From Agrobacterium cavarae (GTDB lineage Bacteria > Pseudomonadota > Alphaproteobacteria > Rhizobiales > Rhizobiaceae): a stretch of DNA of 38,951 nucleotides. Below the pieces are notes generated by a model, which did not search any database, was not told the origin of the DNA, and saw only the letters and a list, made by a program, of their open reading frames with translations. The stretch is taken from the NCBI RefSeq assembly GCF_004310285.1, contig NZ_SISF01000017.1, forward strand, positions 1 through 38,951. Direction: 5' to 3'. Positions 1-8,047 of this stretch are shown one piece after another. The stretch's first letter is position 1; the number at the start of each line of letters is the position of its first letter. A program made the translations under genes and the position numbers.

Positions 1-783
1 TACGAGATTGTCTTCCAGATGATAGAGGAACGAGCCACCGCCCGTTTTCATGCCGAGCGGCCAGCCGAAGGAATGCTGCACGAGGCCTTGGCGGTGGTTC
101 TCAGGCTTGACCTGCCACAGCTCCTTGATGCCGATGCCGAACTTCTGAACGTCGCTGTTCCTCGACAGATCGAATTTCTTGATGAGCTGCTTGGCAAGCG
201 AGCCGCGCACGCCCTCACCGATCAGCACATATTTGCCATGCAGTTCCATGCCGCGGGTGAAGGCAGGGCCGGGCTCGCCATTCTTCTCGATACCCATGTC
301 ACCGGTGGCAACACCGATGACGGCGCCTTCGTCATTGTAGAGAACTTCGGTTGCGGCAAAGCCCGGATAAATCTCGACGCCGAGCGCTTCTGCCTTTTCC
401 GCAAGCCAGCGACAGACGAGACCCAGCGAGACGATATAGTTGCCGTGATTGTTCATCAGCGGCGGCATCAGGAAGTTCGGCAGGCGGATAGAGCCGGCAG
501 GTCCGAGGAACAGGAACTGATCGTCCTTGACCTCCGTCTTGAAGGGATGCCCCTCCTCTTCGCGCCAGCCGGGCAACACACGGTCAATCCCGATCGGATC
601 AACCACCGCACCTGAGAGAATATGTGCGCCGACTTCCGCGCCCTTTTCCAGCACCACGACGGAGAGGTCCGGATTGACCTGCTTCAACCGGATTGCGGCA
701 GAAAGCCCAGCAGGTCCGGCGCCGACGATCACGACATCGAACTCCATCGATTCACGTTCCGGCAATTCCATTTCTTCCGTCAT
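1..783 (-). CDS. Electron transfer flavoprotein-ubiquinone oxidoreductase (N-terminal part; cut by window edge)
   Basis: This frame starts at ATG 783 and stays open to base 1, giving 261 codons of a family usually near 550 residues. The N-terminus carries a dinucleotide-binding motif, GAGPAGLSAA at residues 21-30, followed by LEKGAEVGAHILSGAVVDP, the FAD-binding signature of ETF-QO. In this family the enzyme takes electrons from ETF, reduced by acyl-CoA and amino-acid dehydrogenases, and passes them to ubiquinone at the inner membrane. A GAGGA ribosome site sits 6 bases before the ATG. No partner gene overlaps it. A 14-base palindrome at 997-1010 lies about 210 bases upstream and is a candidate operator. 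Family assignment is firm; the C-terminal 4Fe-4S part is outside the window and cannot be checked. Confidence 0.93.
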   Translation of the reverse strand, partial: MTEEMELPERESMEFDVVIVGAGPAGLSAAIRLKQVNPDLSVVVLEKGAEVGAHILSGAVVDPIGIDRVLPGWREEEGHPFKTEVKDDQFLFLGPAGSIRLPNFLMPPLMNNHGNYIVSLGLVCRWLAEKAEALGVEIYPGFAATEVLYNDEGAVIGVATGDMGIEKNGEPGPAFTRGMELHGKYVLIGEGVRGSLAKQLIKKFDLSRNSDVQKFGIGIKELWQVKPENHRQGLVQHSFGWPLGMKTGGGSFLYHLEDNLV

Positions 784-996
784 AAGATCCTCGTCGGTTC
801 GCCGGTCCCGTCCGGCTTTTCGTTGTTCCTGCCCTACACCACCGCGCAGCCGAGGACGCGTGAAAAAACGTCGTCGCAACAAGCAGTTCGCGTCATCGTT
901 CTTGGCAAAGCAAAAGCGCTTTGTCGAGATCAATCACCATCAAGCCTAACCATCACCATCAAATTGTCTGACAACCTGATGACAATTCAATTACTT

Positions 997-1010
997 TTAC
1001 GTGCACGTAA
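997..1010. promoter_or_regulatory. Perfect 14-base palindrome upstream of ETF-QO, candidate operator
   Basis: TTACGTGCACGTAA is a perfect inverted repeat in the 286-base gap between the ETF-QO start (783) and the end of the CDF transporter gene (1070). It resembles my recollection of the motif for LiuR-type MerR regulators (TTTACGT-NN-ACGTAAA), which control branched-chain amino-acid and acyl-CoA catabolism and sometimes ETF genes. Only the ETF-QO gene lies downstream of it in a usable orientation. The distance of about 210 bases implies a long leader or a distal site. The regulator is inferred. Confidence 0.45.
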
Positions 1011-1025
1011 TAATGAGAATAGGAG

Positions 1026-1040
1026 CGACGCTTTGCGTCG
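1026..1040. other. Short hairpin (6-bp stem, TTT loop) downstream of the CDF transporter gene
   Basis: CGACGC-TTT-GCGTCG forms a perfect 6-bp stem about 30 bases past the stop of the CDF transporter gene. On the minus strand it is followed by CTCCTATTCTCATTATT, which is only moderately T-rich, so it is a weak terminator candidate. Confidence 0.3.
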
Positions 1041-1069
1041 TCAAGGGAGCCGGCGATGGTGGCAGACCG

Positions 1070-1990
1070 TCAAATCGCCCACTCCTCGTCGGTGGTGAAC
1101 ATGATGGTGAGCCAGCGGTCGTGTCCTTCGCCGCCCAGCGCCTCGCCCACTTGGTCGCGAATGGCGTCCCATTCTTCCAGCCGCCGGGCGGGTGCGTTTT
1201 TGGGCACGATGAAGAAGAGTTCGATCTGACGTCCGCGTCCGACGCGCGCGACGTAGGAATAGTGCGAGGAGAAACCGAATTTCTCCACCACGTTCCTCGC
1301 CACCTTGTCCACGTGCTGCTTGAACTCGGCAGGTGTGACAAGCAGGATGTCGGCCAGCGCCTGCTTCACATTGGCAAAGGGCATCGGGATGATGACGAGG
1401 CAAACGAGAGCCAGAACGGCCGGATCGGTGTAGGAGGCAAGCCAAGCATAGGGAGACTGCAGCAGGGCATAACCAACGACAAAGGCTATGAAGAGCGAAG
1501 CGCTCAACATGGCGCTCATCAGCCAGCTTTTGGCGTCGAGCGCAACAAAAGCCGATTTCAGCGTTCGGTTTTTCCGCTGAATGAACAAGGCCATGCCAAG
1601 CGAGACGGTAAAGGTGAAGAAAGTGACGATGATCGCATAATCAAAAGCAATCATGCGCCCGCCATCCATCAGGCTATCCACCGCGTTGATGAGCGCATAG
1701 ATCGCGGCGCCAATCAAAAGCGTACCGTTCAAACCAAGGACCATCGGCTCCAGATGCCAGAACCCCATGGTGAAACGTTCCGCAAGCTTGCCGCCGGGAT
1801 TGGGGAGCGCCGAGTTCGCGATCAACCTCGCCACCATCAGGGCCAGCATCGTCATGAAAGCGTCGGTCAGCGAGTAGATGCCATCGAACACCACGGCAAA
1901 AGAGGCAGCGTAAAGACCGGCACCAATCCCGCACAATGCCAGGATCACGGTCACAGCGATCGAAAGCTTGAGCAGCGATTGTTCGGTCAT
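1070..1990 (-). CDS. Cation diffusion facilitator (CDF) family transporter
   Basis: A 306-residue polytopic membrane protein. Residues 32-60 read AVVFDGIYSLTDAFMTM, matching the CDF transmembrane metal site with acidic residues at D36 and D43. A second conserved acidic spot lies in ALDAKSWLMS. The last ~90 residues form the soluble C-terminal domain typical of the family. CDF proteins export divalent metals (Zn, Fe, Mn, Co) from the cytoplasm in exchange for protons; the metal cannot be told from sequence here. The frame extends further upstream, but the ATG at 1990 has AGGAG 10 bases before it and gives the usual N-terminus, so I chose it. The dGTPase gene lies 52 bases upstream on the same strand, and the two may be co-transcribed. 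Confidence 0.85.
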   Translation of the reverse strand: MTEQSLLKLSIAVTVILALCGIGAGLYAASFAVVFDGIYSLTDAFMTMLALMVARLIANSALPNPGGKLAERFTMGFWHLEPMVLGLNGTLLIGAAIYALINAVDSLMDGGRMIAFDYAIIVTFFTFTVSLGMALFIQRKNRTLKSAFVALDAKSWLMSAMLSASLFIAFVVGYALLQSPYAWLASYTDPAVLALVCLVIIPMPFANVKQALADILLVTPAEFKQHVDKVARNVVEKFGFSSHYSYVARVGRGRQIELFFIVPKNAPARRLEEWDAIRDQVGEALGGEGHDRWLTIMFTTDEEWAI

Positions 1991-2042
1991 GACATGAAAA
2001 CTCCTTGAATATATTTGGCGAGCAACGGGTAATCTTCTGCCT

Positions 2043-3470
2043 TTAAAGCCTGTCGAAAACGGACCCTGCGCCTGGTGAAAAGAGGCGCTCATAGGTCCTA
2101 ATGAGATACCCATCCGTCATCCCGGCAACGAAATCGCAGATGATGCGCAAATCCCCGCCGGATTTTTCATAGAGCGGGAAGACATCTTCCGGCAGCAGCC
2201 GTTCCGGATCGGACTGGAGCGCTTCGAAGACGGCAACGACCATCCCCTGCCCTTTGAATTCCATATGCTGAACGCGCGGGCTTTTGATCACATGTCTGCG
2301 CACGACATCCTGAAAGGCCTTTAGCAATCGCACTCTGTCGTCCCCAAGTCTTACCCGGTGACGCAAGAGCGGCGTTTCAAACCGATCGTCGTCCATGTAG
2401 CGAACGTCCGTGATGAAATAACCGACCAGCATGCTGATGAACATTTTGCGATCGCCGCTAGGGCCGAAGAGCCCATCCACGATTTCGCGATGAACATCGT
2501 TGCCGCGCTTATCCTTGTGGTTCTTGTTGAGCATCGCGATGAAGCTCTCGCAATCCTCCGCCGTCACCTCCTTCTCGAAGGCATCTCTGGTGATGAGCTG
2601 CATGGCGATTGCGTCCTCAAGATCGTGGACCCCGTAGGAGATATCATCTGCAACATCCATGATGGTGCAATCGAGCGATTTGTAGAGCGACTTCGCGTGC
2701 TTGCCGTCTTCACGCGTCACCGTCTGGAAAAGATCGCGGTCGGGCTGCGGCAGAGGATCAAGCACCCAGTCCACCACATCCGTCTCGCAATCCATGTAAC
2801 ATTTTGGCGGCTTGGAAGCCTGCGTGTCGATGATGCGCAGCGTGGAAGGTCCGTCATGCAATTTTGGCGCGCGCGCCGGATGAGCAGCTTTCGAATAGGC
2901 TACGGGGTACTTCAGGATACCCAGCAGCGTGCGCCGCGTGAGATTGGCGCCATGGGCTTTTGAAAATGCCTCGAGGCGACTGAGAATGCGTAAGGTCTGG
3001 CCGTTTCCTTCAAAGCCCGCCTTGGCGATGTCGGTAATAACGCCATTGCCGTTTCGCCCTGCTTCATTCGGATTTGCCGCCACGCGCATGCAGTAATTCA
3101 GCGCGACTTCGCCACCGTGACCGAAGGGAGGATGGCCGAGATCGTGGGCGCTGCCGATCGCCTGGATGAGGCTGTGCTCTGGCAGTTCAGCCGTCACCGG
3201 ATGATTGGGAAAGGACTTGCGCAGGTGCTTGACCAGACCCGCAGCGATCTGCGCCACTTCGAGGGAATGCGTGAGGCGGGTGCGGTAGAAATCGCTGTCG
3301 CCGAGATTGAGGATTTGCGTCTTGCTCTGCAGGCGCCGAAAAGAGGTGGAGTGAATGATCCGCCCATAATCGATATCGGTTTCGCTGCGGGCATCATCAC
3401 TCTTGCGGTTTTCGACTTTCTGACGCTCGTTCCACACGTTCAAGCCCGCCTCTCCAAACATAAAATTCAC
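2043..3470 (-). CDS. dgt: dGTP triphosphohydrolase, E. coli Dgt-like (HD superfamily)
   Basis: The 475-residue protein has the HD-domain metal ligands of dGTPases: H68 in RLTHSLEVAQ, H109-D110 in GSAHDLGHPPFGHGGE, and a later D in DVADDISYGVHDLED. Early segments IIHSTSFRRLQSKTQ and DFYRTRLTHSLEV are diagnostic. The reaction hydrolyses dGTP to deoxyguanosine and tripolyphosphate, affecting dNTP pools. The length is close to E. coli Dgt (about 505) and well above the ~400-residue housekeeping type that rhizobia commonly carry next to argS, so this is probably a second, accessory dGTPase. Neither argS nor an iron-sulfur insertion gene lies beside it. ATG 3461 is an alternative start. Family assignment is secure; the role is inferred. 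Confidence 0.9.
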   Translation of the reverse strand: MNFMFGEAGLNVWNERQKVENRKSDDARSETDIDYGRIIHSTSFRRLQSKTQILNLGDSDFYRTRLTHSLEVAQIAAGLVKHLRKSFPNHPVTAELPEHSLIQAIGSAHDLGHPPFGHGGEVALNYCMRVAANPNEAGRNGNGVITDIAKAGFEGNGQTLRILSRLEAFSKAHGANLTRRTLLGILKYPVAYSKAAHPARAPKLHDGPSTLRIIDTQASKPPKCYMDCETDVVDWVLDPLPQPDRDLFQTVTREDGKHAKSLYKSLDCTIMDVADDISYGVHDLEDAIAMQLITRDAFEKEVTAEDCESFIAMLNKNHKDKRGNDVHREIVDGLFGPSGDRKMFISMLVGYFITDVRYMDDDRFETPLLRHRVRLGDDRVRLLKAFQDVVRRHVIKSPRVQHMEFKGQGMVVAVFEALQSDPERLLPEDVFPLYEKSGGDLRIICDFVAGMTDGYLIRTYERLFSPGAGSVFDRL

Positions 3471-3601
3471 GGGGCTGTCTTACCGAGGCGCAACAGGGCG
3501 CGCAAGCAAACGGGTCAATACCCAGCCGATCAACACTTTTCAGGGCCGGACGCAGACGCTACAAGCGTGGGCAATCGTCATGAGCATGAAAGGACACCGT
3601 C

Positions 3602-4390
3602 ATGGATTTGGGTATTTCCGGCAAGCGCGCATTGGTTCTGGCCTCATCTCGCGGCCTAGGTCTCGGCATCGCCACGGCGCTTGCGAAAGAGGGTGTCAAC
3701 GTGCTGATGGTGGGCCGTAGCGGCGAAAAGCTGGACGCCAATGCCAAGACGATCAACGCGCTCGGCAAGGGCAAGGCGGAATGGGTCTGGGGCGATCTTG
3801 GCGAGGAGACCTTCGTGCTGTCCATGATCGATGCAGTGAAGACGAAGCTCGGCGGTATCGATATTCTCGTCAACAACACGGGCGGCCCGACACCAGGGCT
3901 GGCTCAGGACATCACCTCGGAAAAACTCGATACGTTCTTTCAATCCATGGTGCTGCGCGTCATCACCCTGACCAACGCGCTTGTCCCGCAGATGAAGGAG
4001 CAAGGCTGGGGCCGTATTCTGACCGTTGCTTCCTCCGGCGTGTTCGAGCCCATTCCAAATCTCGCGCTCTCCAACACGCTGCGCGGCGCACTTGTTGGCT
4101 TTAACAAGACGCTGTCCAGTGAAGTCGCAGGCTTCGGTATCACCGCCAATATGCTGCTGCCCGGTCGCATCCACACCGATCGTATCGATGAACTGGATGG
4201 CGCAAACGCCAAGCGCCTTGGCAAGAGCATGGAAGAGGTTCGTGAAACCTCGGTCAAGAGCATCCCCGCCGGCAGGCTTGGAACGGTGGAAGAATTCGCC
4301 GCCGCAGGTGCATTCCTGTGCTCGCAGCCAGCGAGCTACATCACCGGCACCATGCTGCACGTGGATGGTGGAGCGGCAAAGTCGATCTGA
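3602..4390 (+). CDS. SDR-family oxidoreductase, 3-oxoacyl-ACP-reductase-like with degenerate active site
   Basis: A 262-residue Rossmann protein. The nucleotide loop is ASSRGLGLGIA (residues 14-24), where the usual first glycine is replaced by A. ILVNNTGG (88-95) matches the NNAG motif. A serine pair is present at S144-S145, but the expected YxxxK is missing: the aligned positions hold S157/N158 and R161/G162. The end GTMLHVDGGAAKSI is typical of FabG-like proteins. This matches the known BKR-like SDR subgroup that lacks perfect cofactor and catalytic motifs, so ordinary ketoacyl reductase activity is doubtful. AAGGA lies 7 bases before the ATG. The gene is divergent from dgt (131-base gap) and ends in a strong terminator at 4427. 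Substrate unknown. Confidence 0.85.
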   Translation: MDLGISGKRALVLASSRGLGLGIATALAKEGVNVLMVGRSGEKLDANAKTINALGKGKAEWVWGDLGEETFVLSMIDAVKTKLGGIDILVNNTGGPTPGLAQDITSEKLDTFFQSMVLRVITLTNALVPQMKEQGWGRILTVASSGVFEPIPNLALSNTLRGALVGFNKTLSSEVAGFGITANMLLPGRIHTDRIDELDGANAKRLGKSMEEVRETSVKSIPAGRLGTVEEFAAAGAFLCSQPASYITGTMLHVDGGAAKSI

Positions 4391-4426
4391 TCATCCCGAT
4401 CGCTTATAGGTAACGCTTTGAATTGG

Positions 4427-4464
4427 AAGCCTTTCCGGATAACATTCGGAAAGGCTTTGCTTTT
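4427..4464 (+). terminator. Rho-independent terminator of the SDR gene
   Basis: A perfect 11-bp stem AAGCCTTTCCG / CGGAAAGGCTT around a 9-base loop (4438-4446), followed by TGCTTTT. It lies 37 bases past the SDR stop and just before the ribosome site of the next small gene, so that gene needs its own promoter or readthrough. Confidence 0.85.
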
Positions 4465-4475
4465 GGGAGACGATC

Positions 4476-4679
4476 ATGCAGGGACTTCGCACGATTTTAA
4501 GCATACTGGGTGTTCTGATCGTGCTGATGGGTCTTGTCTGGATCGGACAGGGCAGCGGCTATTTCCCCTACCCAGCCTCCAGTTTCATGATCAATCAAAG
4601 CCCATGGATCTTGCGCGGCGCGCTGACAGCCGTGGCAGGCATTATCCTCATCGTCGTCGCACGCAGGGCGCTTCGCTGA
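4476..4679 (+). CDS. Small two-helix membrane protein of unknown function
   Basis: A 67-residue protein with two hydrophobic stretches, residues about 5-24 (LRTILSILGVLIVLMGLVWI) and 47-63, joined by a short loop containing GQGSGYFPYPASSFM. The layout suggests a small inner-membrane hairpin. GGGAGA lies 5 bases before the ATG, supporting the start. It begins directly behind the terminator of the SDR gene and ends 3 bases before the convergent beta-lactamase stop, so the two genes meet tail to tail with no room for a terminator. I do not recognise a characterised family; small proteins of this shape are common as hypothetical membrane proteins in rhizobia. Confidence 0.65.
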   Translation: MQGLRTILSILGVLIVLMGLVWIGQGSGYFPYPASSFMINQSPWILRGALTAVAGIILIVVARRALR

Positions 4680-4682
4680 TCG

Positions 4683-5510
4683 TCATTTGACGCGTTTGGG
4701 TAGATCGGCAATCAAAGCGTCGCGGGTTGCAAAACTGATCGGCTCATCGCCTCTCCAATCATCGATATTCAGGCTGGCAAACACGACCTTACGTTCGCCC
4801 TTCTGCGCCCAACCGACAAACCAGCCAAGCCACCAGTCGCCATCATAGGTGTTGGCCTTGGTGCGCATGCGCCCCGATCCCGTCTTGCCATAAACCTGCC
4901 ATCCGTCAGCCGCTGAAAACTGCGGAATGATCGCCTGCGTCTTCGCCATCGCCTCCTTCGATACGGGCAGCTTTCCGGTGACGAAGCGACGCACAAAATC
5001 GACCTGCTGATCGGCGGAGATTTTCAAAGAGGACATCAACCAGGATTCCGTCAGGCCATCCGTCTGCCCTGGCACCCCACGGACATCGGCATTGCCATAA
5101 CCGAAGCGCTGCACATAGTCAGCAAACTTGGCCTTGCCCAATCGCCGGGTGATTTCCTGCGAATACCAGACGATCGAATCCCGCTCCCATATGGTCGGAT
5201 CGACAGATTTCTGTTCGCGCTTGGGTCGTTTCCATTCCGTCTTGTAGTTCAAGCGCGGGTTGGTCGCGTCCTTCAGGATCCCGGCGTCATATCCCATGAT
5301 GGCGAGAGGAAGCTTGAAGCTGGATTGTGGGGCGAAAGCTTTATCGCACGTGCCGTCGCGGTGCAGAACGCCGCCGCTTTCGGCATCCAGCACAACCGTG
5401 CAATGCAGCTTTTCGGCTGCTTTGGTTTCCATCGAAGCAAGGCTCGAAACGGCCAGCGTCACGACGAAAGCCGCTGTTCTTCGCTTCTTCATTACCATCG
5501 GACGATGCAT
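4683..5510 (-). CDS. Class D (OXA-type) serine beta-lactamase
   Basis: A 275-residue secreted enzyme with all class D landmarks: S63-S-F-K66 (catalytic Ser and carboxylatable Lys), S112-I-V114, Y138-G-N140, WLMSSLKIS from W157, and K209-T-G211 in VYGKTGSG. The N-terminus, KKRRTAAFVVTLAVSSL, is a Sec signal peptide probably cut around residue 31. It hydrolyses beta-lactams in the periplasm; the spectrum cannot be read from sequence. ATG 5510 is preceded by GAGGAG at 6-base spacing. The gene is divergent from an AmpR-like regulator across a 137-base gap, which suggests induction by cell-wall fragments. Nothing nearby indicates mobility, so it looks like an intrinsic chromosomal enzyme. Confidence 0.93.
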   Translation of the reverse strand: MHRPMVMKKRRTAAFVVTLAVSSLASMETKAAEKLHCTVVLDAESGGVLHRDGTCDKAFAPQSSFKLPLAIMGYDAGILKDATNPRLNYKTEWKRPKREQKSVDPTIWERDSIVWYSQEITRRLGKAKFADYVQRFGYGNADVRGVPGQTDGLTESWLMSSLKISADQQVDFVRRFVTGKLPVSKEAMAKTQAIIPQFSAADGWQVYGKTGSGRMRTKANTYDGDWWLGWFVGWAQKGERKVVFASLNIDDWRGDEPISFATRDALIADLPKRVK

Positions 5511-5594
5511 GACTATCTCCTCTATGCGTCAACGCTAAAGTTTTGATGAAAGAGACTTACGGTGGTTTGCGCGGGTGGGACAAATGATGATATC

Positions 5595-5621
5595 TGGCTT
5601 CAGCCATGAATTAAACTTGGC
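5595..5621. promoter_or_regulatory. Dyad elements between beta-lactamase and ampR-like genes, candidate AmpR operator
   Basis: The shared 137-base promoter region contains TGGC-N4-GCCA (5595-5606), whose right half also forms GCCA-N11-TGGC (5603-5621). LysR regulators bind dyads with an 11-base spacer, and AmpR acts on exactly this kind of divergent gap. The site is 27 bases upstream of the ampR start and 85 bases from the beta-lactamase start. Its assignment is inference from position and symmetry only. Confidence 0.4.
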
Positions 5622-5647
5622 CATCATTCCTCTGGAGCTGATCTTGC

Positions 5648-6532
5648 ATGGTTCGCCCTCACCTTCCGCTGAATGCACTGCGCGCCTTTGAGGCCGCCGC
5701 CCGGCACTTGAGCTTCACCCGTGCGGCCATCGAGCTTTGCGTGACGCAGACTGCGATCAGCCACCAGGTCAAACTGCTTGAAGAGCGTGTTGGCGCGACG
5801 CTGTTCAAGCGTCTGCCACGCGGCCTGATGATCACCGATGAGGGCCTGGCGCTCCTGCCGACGCTTCGTGATTCCTTCGACCGCATGGCCGATATTCTCC
5901 AGCGTTTCGAGGACGGGCATCTGCAGGAAGTGTTGAGCGTCGGCGCTGTCGGAACCTTTGCCGTTGGCTGGCTCCTGCCCCGGCTCGCCGAGTTCCAAGA
6001 CCTTTATCCCTTCATCGACATTCGCCTCTCCACCAACAACAACCGCGTCGATATCGCTGCCGAGGGCCTCGACTTTGCCATCCGTTTCGGCAATGGCGCC
6101 TGGCACGACACCGAGGCTGAGGAATTGTTTTCCGCGCCGCTCTCGGCGCTCTGCATTCCTACGATTGGCGCGCAACTCAAGAGCCCTCATGACGTGGCGC
6201 AACAGACGTTGCTGCGCTCCTATCGCGCCGATGAATGGCCGGACTGGTTTGCCGAGGCTGGCGTTGCCTCGCCAAGGATCAAGGGCATCGTCTTCGACTC
6301 CTCGGTTCCCATGGTGGAGGCGGCCCTGCAGGGATCTGGCGTCGCGCTTGCCCCACCCTTGATGTTCCAGCGCCACCTCTCCGCAGGCGATCTCGTCCAG
6401 CCCTTCCCGGTCTACGTGTCGAAGGGCTGCTATTGGCTGACACGGCTCAAGTCGCGACCTGTGAGCAATGCTATGGCAACATTTGCTGCATGGCTGAAAG
6501 AGAAGGCTGCCGCGATGCCACAGCACGCCTGA
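5648..6532 (+). CDS. ampR: AmpR-like LysR-family transcriptional regulator
   Basis: A 294-residue LysR protein whose sequence follows enterobacterial AmpR closely: LPLNALRAFEAAARHLSFTR, then AAIELCVTQTAISHQV (winged helix-turn-helix, residues about 20-50), GLMITDEGLALLPTLRDSFD, LSTNNNRVD, AAEGLDFAIRFGNGAWH and LLRSYRADEW. In known systems AmpR senses muropeptides made during cell-wall recycling and switches the divergent ampC on. Here the divergent gene is a class D enzyme instead. GGAG lies 10 bases before the ATG. No ampC, ampG or ampD is in the window. The regulator family is firm; control of the neighbouring gene is inferred from the arrangement. Confidence 0.9.
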   Translation: MVRPHLPLNALRAFEAAARHLSFTRAAIELCVTQTAISHQVKLLEERVGATLFKRLPRGLMITDEGLALLPTLRDSFDRMADILQRFEDGHLQEVLSVGAVGTFAVGWLLPRLAEFQDLYPFIDIRLSTNNNRVDIAAEGLDFAIRFGNGAWHDTEAEELFSAPLSALCIPTIGAQLKSPHDVAQQTLLRSYRADEWPDWFAEAGVASPRIKGIVFDSSVPMVEAALQGSGVALAPPLMFQRHLSAGDLVQPFPVYVSKGCYWLTRLKSRPVSNAMATFAAWLKEKAAAMPQHA

Positions 6533-6625
6533 AAAATCTGCACCCGCACGCTTGCCATTCACAATTCGCTGTGCCATCACGCGCCCTCTTCAAAACAGGC
6601 GGGCGCGGTTGCGTGCCTTTTATTG

Positions 6626-6646
6626 CCCGGATGCCTGCATTCCGGG
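6626..6646. other. Inverted repeat in the leader of the Hsp70-like gene
   Basis: CCCGGA-N9-TCCGGG lies 35 bases before the start of the Hsp70-like gene, inside the 148-base gap after ampR. It is not followed by a T-run on either strand, so it is not a clear terminator. It may be a leader hairpin. Confidence 0.3.
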
Positions 6647-6680
6647 AATGCTCTCTCGTTGACTGACAAGGATCCTCTCC

Positions 6681-7973
6681 ATGGCACGGACACTCGGGCT
6701 CGATTTTGGCACGACCAACACAGTTATGGCACTTTCGGACAACGGCAGCAGCAGCCACTCCATGCGCTTCACCTCCAGTGCCGGAACGACTGACAGTATG
6801 CGCACCGCGCTGTCTTTCATGAAGGACAAAGGACTTGGTGCAGCAGCGCTGCATGTCGAGGCCGGCCAGGCAGCAATCCAGCAATTCATCGAGAATGCCG
6901 GGGAGTGCCGCTTCCTGCAATCGATCAAGACGTTCGCTGCCTCGCCTTTGTTTCAAGGCACGCTGATCTACGCCAAGCGTCAGAGCTTCGAAGATCTGAT
7001 GGAGGTGTTTTTGCGCAAGCTGAAGACCTATGCAGGCGACGAATGGAAAAACGATGTGTCGACCGTGATTGCCGGTCGCCCCGTGCGTTTTGCCGGCTCC
7101 AACCCGGATGAAGCACTGGCGCTTGCCCGCTACAATGAAGCCCTGACGCGTGCCGGCTTTCCCGAAATCCATTATGTCTACGAGCCGGTGGCAGCCGCCT
7201 ATTACTTCGCCCAGAGCTTGAAGAAGGATGCCAATGTTCTGGTGGCGGATTTCGGCGGCGGCACCACTGACTACTCGCTGATCCGCTTCGAAACGCATGG
7301 CGGCAAGCTCTCCGCCACTCCGATCGGCCATTCGGGCGTCGGCGTTGCGGGCGATCACTTCGATTTCCGCATGATCGACAATCTGGTGTCGCCGGAAATC
7401 GGCAAAGGCAGCAAGTTCAAGAGCTTCGACAAGGTTCTCGATGTGCCATCCGGTTACTACGTTAATTTCGGTCGCTGGAACCAGCTGTCGATCTTCAAGA
7501 CGTCCAGAGAGTTTTCCGATCTGAAGTCGCTACTTCGCTCGGCGCTTGAGCCGGAAAAGCTTGAGCTCTTCGTTGAACTGGTCGAGCATGATGAGGGCTA
7601 CCCGCTCTACCAGGCAATCTCCGCCACTAAGATGGCGCTTTCGTCCCAGGAAGAGGCAGAGTTCAACTTTTCGCCGCTTGGCGCCGCGGGCAAGAAGATG
7701 GTCAAGCGGTCGGACTTCGACCAGTGGATTGCCGACGATCTAGCCAAGATCGAAGAGGCTCTGGATGAGGTTCTGACCAAGACGAACACCGCTCCGCAGG
7801 CCATCGACAAGGTCTTCCTCACCGGCGGCACCTCCTTCGTTCCTGCTGTGCGCCAGCTCTTTACCCGCCGGTTCGATGCCGACAAGATCGAAAGCGGCGG
7901 CGAACTTCTTTCGATCGCGCATGGTCTGGCGATGATCGGCGAAAGCGGCGACGTTGCGCGCTGGACGGCGTAA
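6681..7973 (+). CDS. Hsp70-family ATPase, YegD-like, without a substrate-binding domain
   Basis: A 430-residue protein built only from the actin/Hsp70 nucleotide-binding fold. Phosphate-1 loop LGLDFGTTNT (residues 5-14), phosphate-2 loop VADFGGGTTDYS, YEPVAAAYYF between them, and an adenosine loop VFLTGGTSFVPAVRQLF near the end are all intact. There is no C-terminal peptide-binding domain or lid, which places it with E. coli YegD rather than DnaK. It probably hydrolyses ATP as a specialised chaperone; clients and co-chaperones are unknown. AAGGA lies 8 bases before the ATG. It stands alone, with no dnaJ or grpE nearby, followed by a UDG gene 146 bases downstream. Confidence 0.88.
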   Translation: MARTLGLDFGTTNTVMALSDNGSSSHSMRFTSSAGTTDSMRTALSFMKDKGLGAAALHVEAGQAAIQQFIENAGECRFLQSIKTFAASPLFQGTLIYAKRQSFEDLMEVFLRKLKTYAGDEWKNDVSTVIAGRPVRFAGSNPDEALALARYNEALTRAGFPEIHYVYEPVAAAYYFAQSLKKDANVLVADFGGGTTDYSLIRFETHGGKLSATPIGHSGVGVAGDHFDFRMIDNLVSPEIGKGSKFKSFDKVLDVPSGYYVNFGRWNQLSIFKTSREFSDLKSLLRSALEPEKLELFVELVEHDEGYPLYQAISATKMALSSQEEAEFNFSPLGAAGKKMVKRSDFDQWIADDLAKIEEALDEVLTKTNTAPQAIDKVFLTGGTSFVPAVRQLFTRRFDADKIESGGELLSIAHGLAMIGESGDVARWTA

Positions 7974-8047
7974 GAAGCGTTTTGCAATAGCGGGTTTCGA
8001 CAGATCGAAGGGCGTTTGGCGAGTGGCCTATCCAAAGCTACGGTCGA

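Noticed and set aside
5624..6580. A 318-residue minus-strand open frame
   Set aside because: It is antisense to the ampR-like gene, whose protein matches AmpR throughout.
6560..6625. A CGCGCCC / GGGCGCG pairing after ampR as a terminator
   Set aside because: The loop is 14 bases and no T-run follows directly, so the evidence is too weak to call.
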